A stretch of DNA of 64,000 nucleotides. Source: Adiantum capillus-veneris. Taxonomy: Eukaryota > Streptophyta > Polypodiopsida > Polypodiales > Pteridaceae. Location of the stretch: the NCBI GenBank assembly GCA_014529385.2, contig CM043966.1, forward strand, positions 103,925,087 to 103,989,086, written 5' to 3'. Every line of letters starts with the position of its first letter. Positions within the stretch are counted from its first letter, which is position 1. Made by a program: the position numbers and the translations under genes. A model generated the notes under the pieces. It did no database searches. It saw only the letters and a program-made list of their open reading frames with translations, and had not been told where the DNA came from. Shown here piece by piece: positions 59,760 to 64,000 of this stretch.

Positions 59760-61855
59760 ACATTAAAACTAGGTCCCTCACTTGTCCAAGTTATGCTCTA
59801 ATACAATAAAGGGCTTTTGGTTTCAAGATGCACCACTTTCCCAACCTTGATTCCATTAAAGAAGCTAACTCTACTTAGACATTTAATAGCAAGGTCTTGC
59901 AGCAGTTCAGATTGAACATTTTCCATGGCAGCTAGGTCCACCACTTATCTAAGCTATGCTCTAATAGAGTAAGGGGGTTTTTGTTTCAAGATCCACCACT
60001 TGTCCAAACTTGATTTGGGAAGCAAGGTCCTATAATAGTTTGCTTTGGACATTCACCATTACAACTAAGTCCACCACTTCTCCAAGCTATGTTATAATAC
60101 ACTAAGGAGGTTTTGGTTTCAAGGAGAACCACTTGTACGACTCTGTTTTTGGAAGTAAGGTCTTTACATAGTTCACCTTGGACCTTGGACATTGGATACT
60201 ACAACTAAGCCCACCACTTGTCCAAGATATCCTCTATATATAGCCAAAGGGTTTGGGTTTCAAGATTCACCACTTTTCCAACCTTTCTTCCATTAAAGAA
60301 AGGAGGGGCTTTATAACTAGGGCCACCACTTGTCCAAGCTATGCTCTGATATGGAAAGGGGATTTTGGTTTCAAGGTCCACCACGTGCTCAACCTTGCAA
60401 GACTCAAGGGATACTTGGACATTGGAAAGCATAGTCCTATAGTAGTTGATAGGTGGCAGTGGGTATTACAACTAGGTCCAACCTATGCTCTCATATAGCA
60501 AAGAGGCTTTGCTTTCAAGGTCCACCACTTGTCCAACCTTGCTTCCATTAAAGAAATGAGGGGCTACGTAAACATTGGCAAGCAAGGTAGCAAGGTTCTA
60601 AGGTGTTTCACCTTGGATATTGGGCATTATAACTAGGTCCACCACTTGTCCAAGCTATGCTCTGATAAAGAAAGGGGATTTTCGTTTCAAGGTCCACCAT
60701 GTGTTCAACCTTTCTAATATAGAAAGGGGATTTTTGTTTCAAGGTCCACCATGTGTTCAACCTTGAAAGACTCAAGGGATACTTGGACATTGGAAAGCAT
60801 AGTCTTATAGTAGTTGATAGGTGGCAGTGGGTATTAAAACTAGGTCCAACCTATGCTCTTATATAGCAAAGAGGCTTTGGTTTCAAGGTCCACCACTTGT
60901 CCAACCTTACTTCCATTAAAGAAATGAGGGGCTACGTAAACATTGGCAAGCAAGGTAGCAAAGTCCTAAGGTATTTCACCTTGGATATTGGGCATTATAA
61001 CTAGGTCCACCACTTGTCCAAGCTATGCTCTGATAAAGAAAGGGGATTTTCGTTTCAAGGTCCACCATGTGTTCAACCTTTCTAATATGGAAAGGGGATT
61101 TTTGTTGCGTCCCAATGTTCTCCCAAATTGCCTTCCAAAACAAACTAATAAATCTGGGGTCTCTGTCGGAGACCATGGGTGGTCAATCTAGCCATATTTC
61201 TTCAATTAGATCCGATTTCAGAGTCAAGACTCCCTTTGTTCGCTTCCTTGGCTCCTTCCGAGAGGTGGTTTGGCCAATCTCCCTCACCTTGAAAGACTCA
61301 AGGGATACTTGGACATTGGAAAGCATAGTCTTATAGTAGTTGATAGGTGGCAGTGGGTATTAAAACTAGGTCCAACCTATGCTCTTATATAGCAAAGAGG
61401 CTTTGGTTTCAAGGTCCACCACTTGTCCAACCTTACTTCCATTAAAGAAATGAGGGGCTACGTAAACATTGGCAAGCAAGGTAGCAAAGTCCTAAGGTAT
61501 TTCACCTTGGATATTGGGCATTATAACTAGGTCCACCACTTGTCCAAGCTATGCTCTGATATAGAAAGGGGATTTTTGTTTCAAGGTCCACCACGTGTTC
61601 AACCTTGAAAGACTCAAGGGATACTTGGACATTGGAAAGCATAGTCCTATAGTAGTTGATAGGTGGCAGTGGGTATTACAACTAGGTCTACCACTTGTCC
61701 AACCTATGCTCTCATATAGCAAAGAGGCTTTGGTTTCAAGGTCCACCACTTGTCCAACCTTGCTTCCATTAATATAGCAAGGAGGATTTGGTCTCAAGGT
61801 TCACCACTTGTCCAACCTATGCAAACCTTTTTCATGTTGTAGCATGATTTTTGGT
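59760..61855 (-). repeat. Second higher-order array, about 366-bp unit
   Basis: Monomers again carry ggtccaccacttgtccaa, but the spacers differ from the 46-57 kb array: gggatttttgtttcaaggtc, gggctacgtaaacattggca and aggtggcagtgggtatta. The unit from aactaggtccaccacttgtc at about 60630 recurs at about 60997 and, after an insertion, at about 61526. It lies directly upstream of the plus-strand nuclease-like gene, so it may sit in its 5' intron. Confidence 0.88.
61105..61285 (-). pseudogene. Ty3/gypsy-type integrase fragment inside the array
   Basis: Minus-strand MVSDRDPRFISLFWKAIWEN is the conserved integrase core block with catalytic Asp (SDRDPRF-S-FWK). It replaces part of one array unit between gatttttgtt and caccttgaaagactc. 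Upstream residues do not match a normal integrase and contain a stop, so only a short piece was captured. Confidence 0.6.
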
Positions 61856-61911
61856 TTGAAGAGTATTTTTCTATAACTATGGATTTAACAATGTAATCTT
61901 TTTACTTACAG

Positions 61912-64000
61912 GATGGACTTCGAAACTGGGGAGAAAGTACATATGATACTTGACAATGAAATCGTTGGTATTGGTTGTGTGTGTAGAACAGATCCAGATT
62001 CCACTTGTGGTGGTACAAAGATAGGGCTGGGAAATGTCTCCATACTAGTGGAGGAATGCTTGAAGGATGTGGTCCTACCTTTTCCTACAATGGATACTTC
62101 ATCTCTCCAAGGCTCATTATGGAGTGCTATTCGATGGTCAAATCTTCTTTTGCAATCTTTTGTATTAAATGGGAACTTAATTGATCCACACGAAAGCTAC
62201 AATGGTGATGAAGAACATGATCATTCTGATCCTCTAGTTACAGATGCAATACCTATGACAAGCCCAGAATTTGAAGCAATGATTCGAGAGTCTTGGAGAA
62301 ATCAGAGGGTCCTTTTAAAAGATGACACAATGATGCAAACCATGAATGAAGGACCATCTTATATGTATTTCCACATGATTATGTCAACTTTCAGGAACTT
62401 GGTCCTGATTGTGTGGGTGTGGGTATTGAAAGAGAAAATGCAAGCATTGATGATGTGGTTGAAGTGGGTAGCATCACTATGCTAAAGTGGCCCATCAAGC
62501 AGACAACAATGTTGAATGGGAGCCCATTACAACGCTTTGTTCCTGTTGATGGCATGCATGCTACATATGAGGATGTATCCAACGATGGCAATGTTGGAAA
62601 AAAACTTGATGGGAGTAATGTTGTCCATTTGTCAAGGAAGAGACGATACACTTTCATGAACAAGACTCAAAAATCAAAAGCAGCACCAGCTTCGACTTTT
62701 TACCTTTCAAACAAATCAATTCAAAGGGTATCATGCATTGATTGTTGTGCACAAAAATGCTGCCAATTTGCAGATCGTGATATGGTGACAAGGTTACGAC
62801 AACAATTTTGGGGAGAGTCTCAAAAATCACGCACTAATTATGTTTATGATGTTCTTTCTATATGTTATCAGAAAGATGAGAAGTCACGATACCAATTCAG
62901 GCTAAATGGCTCTATTGTTTGTTGTAGAGCATGGTATGAGCTACATGGAATACCAAAGACATCATTTTATCGATACAAGGAGAACTTTGAAAATGGTGTG
63001 CGCCAATATGTACATGGGAACACATGTACATTGAGAAGGGGACTTCAACATACTAGTTTAGCAAGAGCACTACTAAATGAGTTTGTGGAAAACAACTCTG
63101 AGAAGATGCCACATAGAAGTAGAACACTACTAGATGGCTCAAGAGAGACTCAATTGGTGATTCCATCAACATACAAACAAGTGGATATTTTATGTGAAAT
63201 CAACACGACACTTGACCAAATGGGCTATGAGAAGAAGCTATCCCAATCTTCTTTTGGTAGAATTTGGAACAAAGAGTACCCACATGTCACTTTAACAAAG
63301 ACGAGTGAGTTCTCTAAGTGCAATATTTGTAGCTCAATCAAGGCAAGGTTAGAAGCTAAACCTTCTCTTGAAGAGAGAGCTCTTCTCTTGAGGGAGAGAG
63401 AAGTTCACATGGCACAACAAAAGAGTTGCAGAAGCCTATATTATGCATGGCGCACGTATTCAGAAACTCAACCACAAAAATATGTATGCATAATCCATGA
63501 TAAGATGGATCAAAAGAAGACTGCCATTCCTAGATTACGCATTGTTCCCAAGGGTGTGGATTCAGGATATAATCTGCAGGTGGCATTGATTGGCATGATC
63601 ACTCATGGACATGGAGAAGGTCATTACGGACACTTTGTCTTGAATGGTTTGTGGCCAGCTGATCCAAATCTTACAATTGGCTCAATTGCTAATTGTTTAC
63701 ATAACCTCGAGAGGATAGATAAGCATCCTCTTGGTGATCTAGTAACAAATGGACTTCCAAGGAGCAATATTTCACTACTACATGCTTTGAACTCAAGGGA
63801 TGCTTTGGACTACCATAACTTGAGTGATGGAAAAGAGCCCATTGTGCAGTCGTCAGAAATTGCAGAAGAGGAATTGGGGTCAACATTTCGCAGATTGCCA
63901 GAGAACTTGTTGCTACAATTGGATAATTGTGCAGGGGAAAACAAAAATCGATACTTATTTGCCTATTTGTCAATGCTTGTTGCAAGGGGTGTTTTCAAAA
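61912..64000 (+). CDS. RNase-H-fold transposase-like protein, DUF7869-like (partial)
   Basis: Acceptor TTTACTTACAG at 61911; first ATG at 61913 (MDFETGEKVHMIL). N-terminal region of about 100 residues with TDPDSTCGGTKIG and SLWSAIRWSNLLL, resembling the DUF8039-like domain of plant transposon proteins. A one-base deletion in a T run at 62368-62370 changes frame; from there 1.6 kb is open to the window end. Later blocks: CIDCCAQKCC (metal-binding-like), AWYELHGIPKTSFYR (helix-turn-helix-like), CNICSS, then IIHDKMDQKKTAIPR and LLLQLDNCAGENKNRYLF. The last two match the D-x-MDQ-K and DNC-xENKN blocks of DUF7869-type proteins, likely catalytic acidic residues. The 3' end is outside the window. 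Apart from the single frame break it looks intact. Family assignment is from memory. Confidence 0.75.

Larger units (their letters stand above)
30300..64000. mobile_element. Candidate large transposon-like element B (partial)
   Basis: The stretch combines inverted-orientation repeat arrays (30.6-37.7 kb one way, 40.2-61.8 kb the other), minus-strand genes for two FCP1-like phosphatases and a DGQHR/SET protein, and a plus-strand RNase-H-fold nuclease-like gene running off the right edge. The parallel with element A (nuclease gene, FCP1-like gene, CAAGTGGTG arrays in introns) is the reason for treating it as one unit. No termini were seen; the right one must lie outside the window. Alternative: ordinary genes invaded by a satellite. 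Confidence 0.4.

Overview
The window looks like nuclear DNA of a land plant. It has a Ty1/copia element primed by initiator tRNA-Met, GT-AG introns, a tRNA-derived SINE, long GA/CT microsatellites and many decayed transposons. No bacterial signals such as operons were seen. Gene content fits a repeat-rich genome such as a fern, lycophyte or bryophyte, but the lineage cannot be fixed from the sequence.

Layout: 1-1.76 kb is non-coding with short tandem repeats. 1.76-6.68 kb is a dead Ty1/copia element on the minus strand, with one complete LTR, one truncated LTR, tRNA primer site, polypurine tract and gag-PR-IN-RT-RH remains. 6.9-9.2 kb holds a broken gag-like reading frame with an RS-type stretch and zinc knuckles. 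9.2-12.5 kb has no recognisable gene. 12.5-23.1 kb ('element A') has a plus-strand nuclease/transposase-like pseudogene converging on minus-strand genes that encode a RING-like protein and an FCP1-like phosphatase. Its introns are packed with short repeats built on CAAGTGGTG/CACCACTT. A SINE with a 16-bp target duplication follows at 23.36-23.48 kb. 23.5-30.3 kb is microsatellite-rich intergenic DNA with a Ty3/gypsy-like gag-protease remnant.

30.3 kb to the right edge ('element B') is dominated by tandem arrays whose monomers carry GGTCCACCACTTGTCC or its complement. Among these arrays lie minus-strand genes: two FCP1-like phosphatase genes, and a three-exon gene joining a DGQHR-like motif, a large unknown region and a SET domain. 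A plus-strand gene enters the right edge and encodes an RNase-H-fold, DUF7869-like transposase/integrase-like protein. The array repeats point one way at 30.6-37.7 kb and the other way from 40.2 to 61.8 kb.

A and B share a plan: a plus-strand nuclease-like gene, minus-strand genes including FCP1-like phosphatases, and introns or spacers filled with arrays sharing the 9-mer CAAGTGGTG. My main inference is that they are two members, one dead and one better preserved, of a class of very large DNA transposon-like elements. The sequence suggests this but does not prove it, because no terminal repeats or target duplications were found for either.
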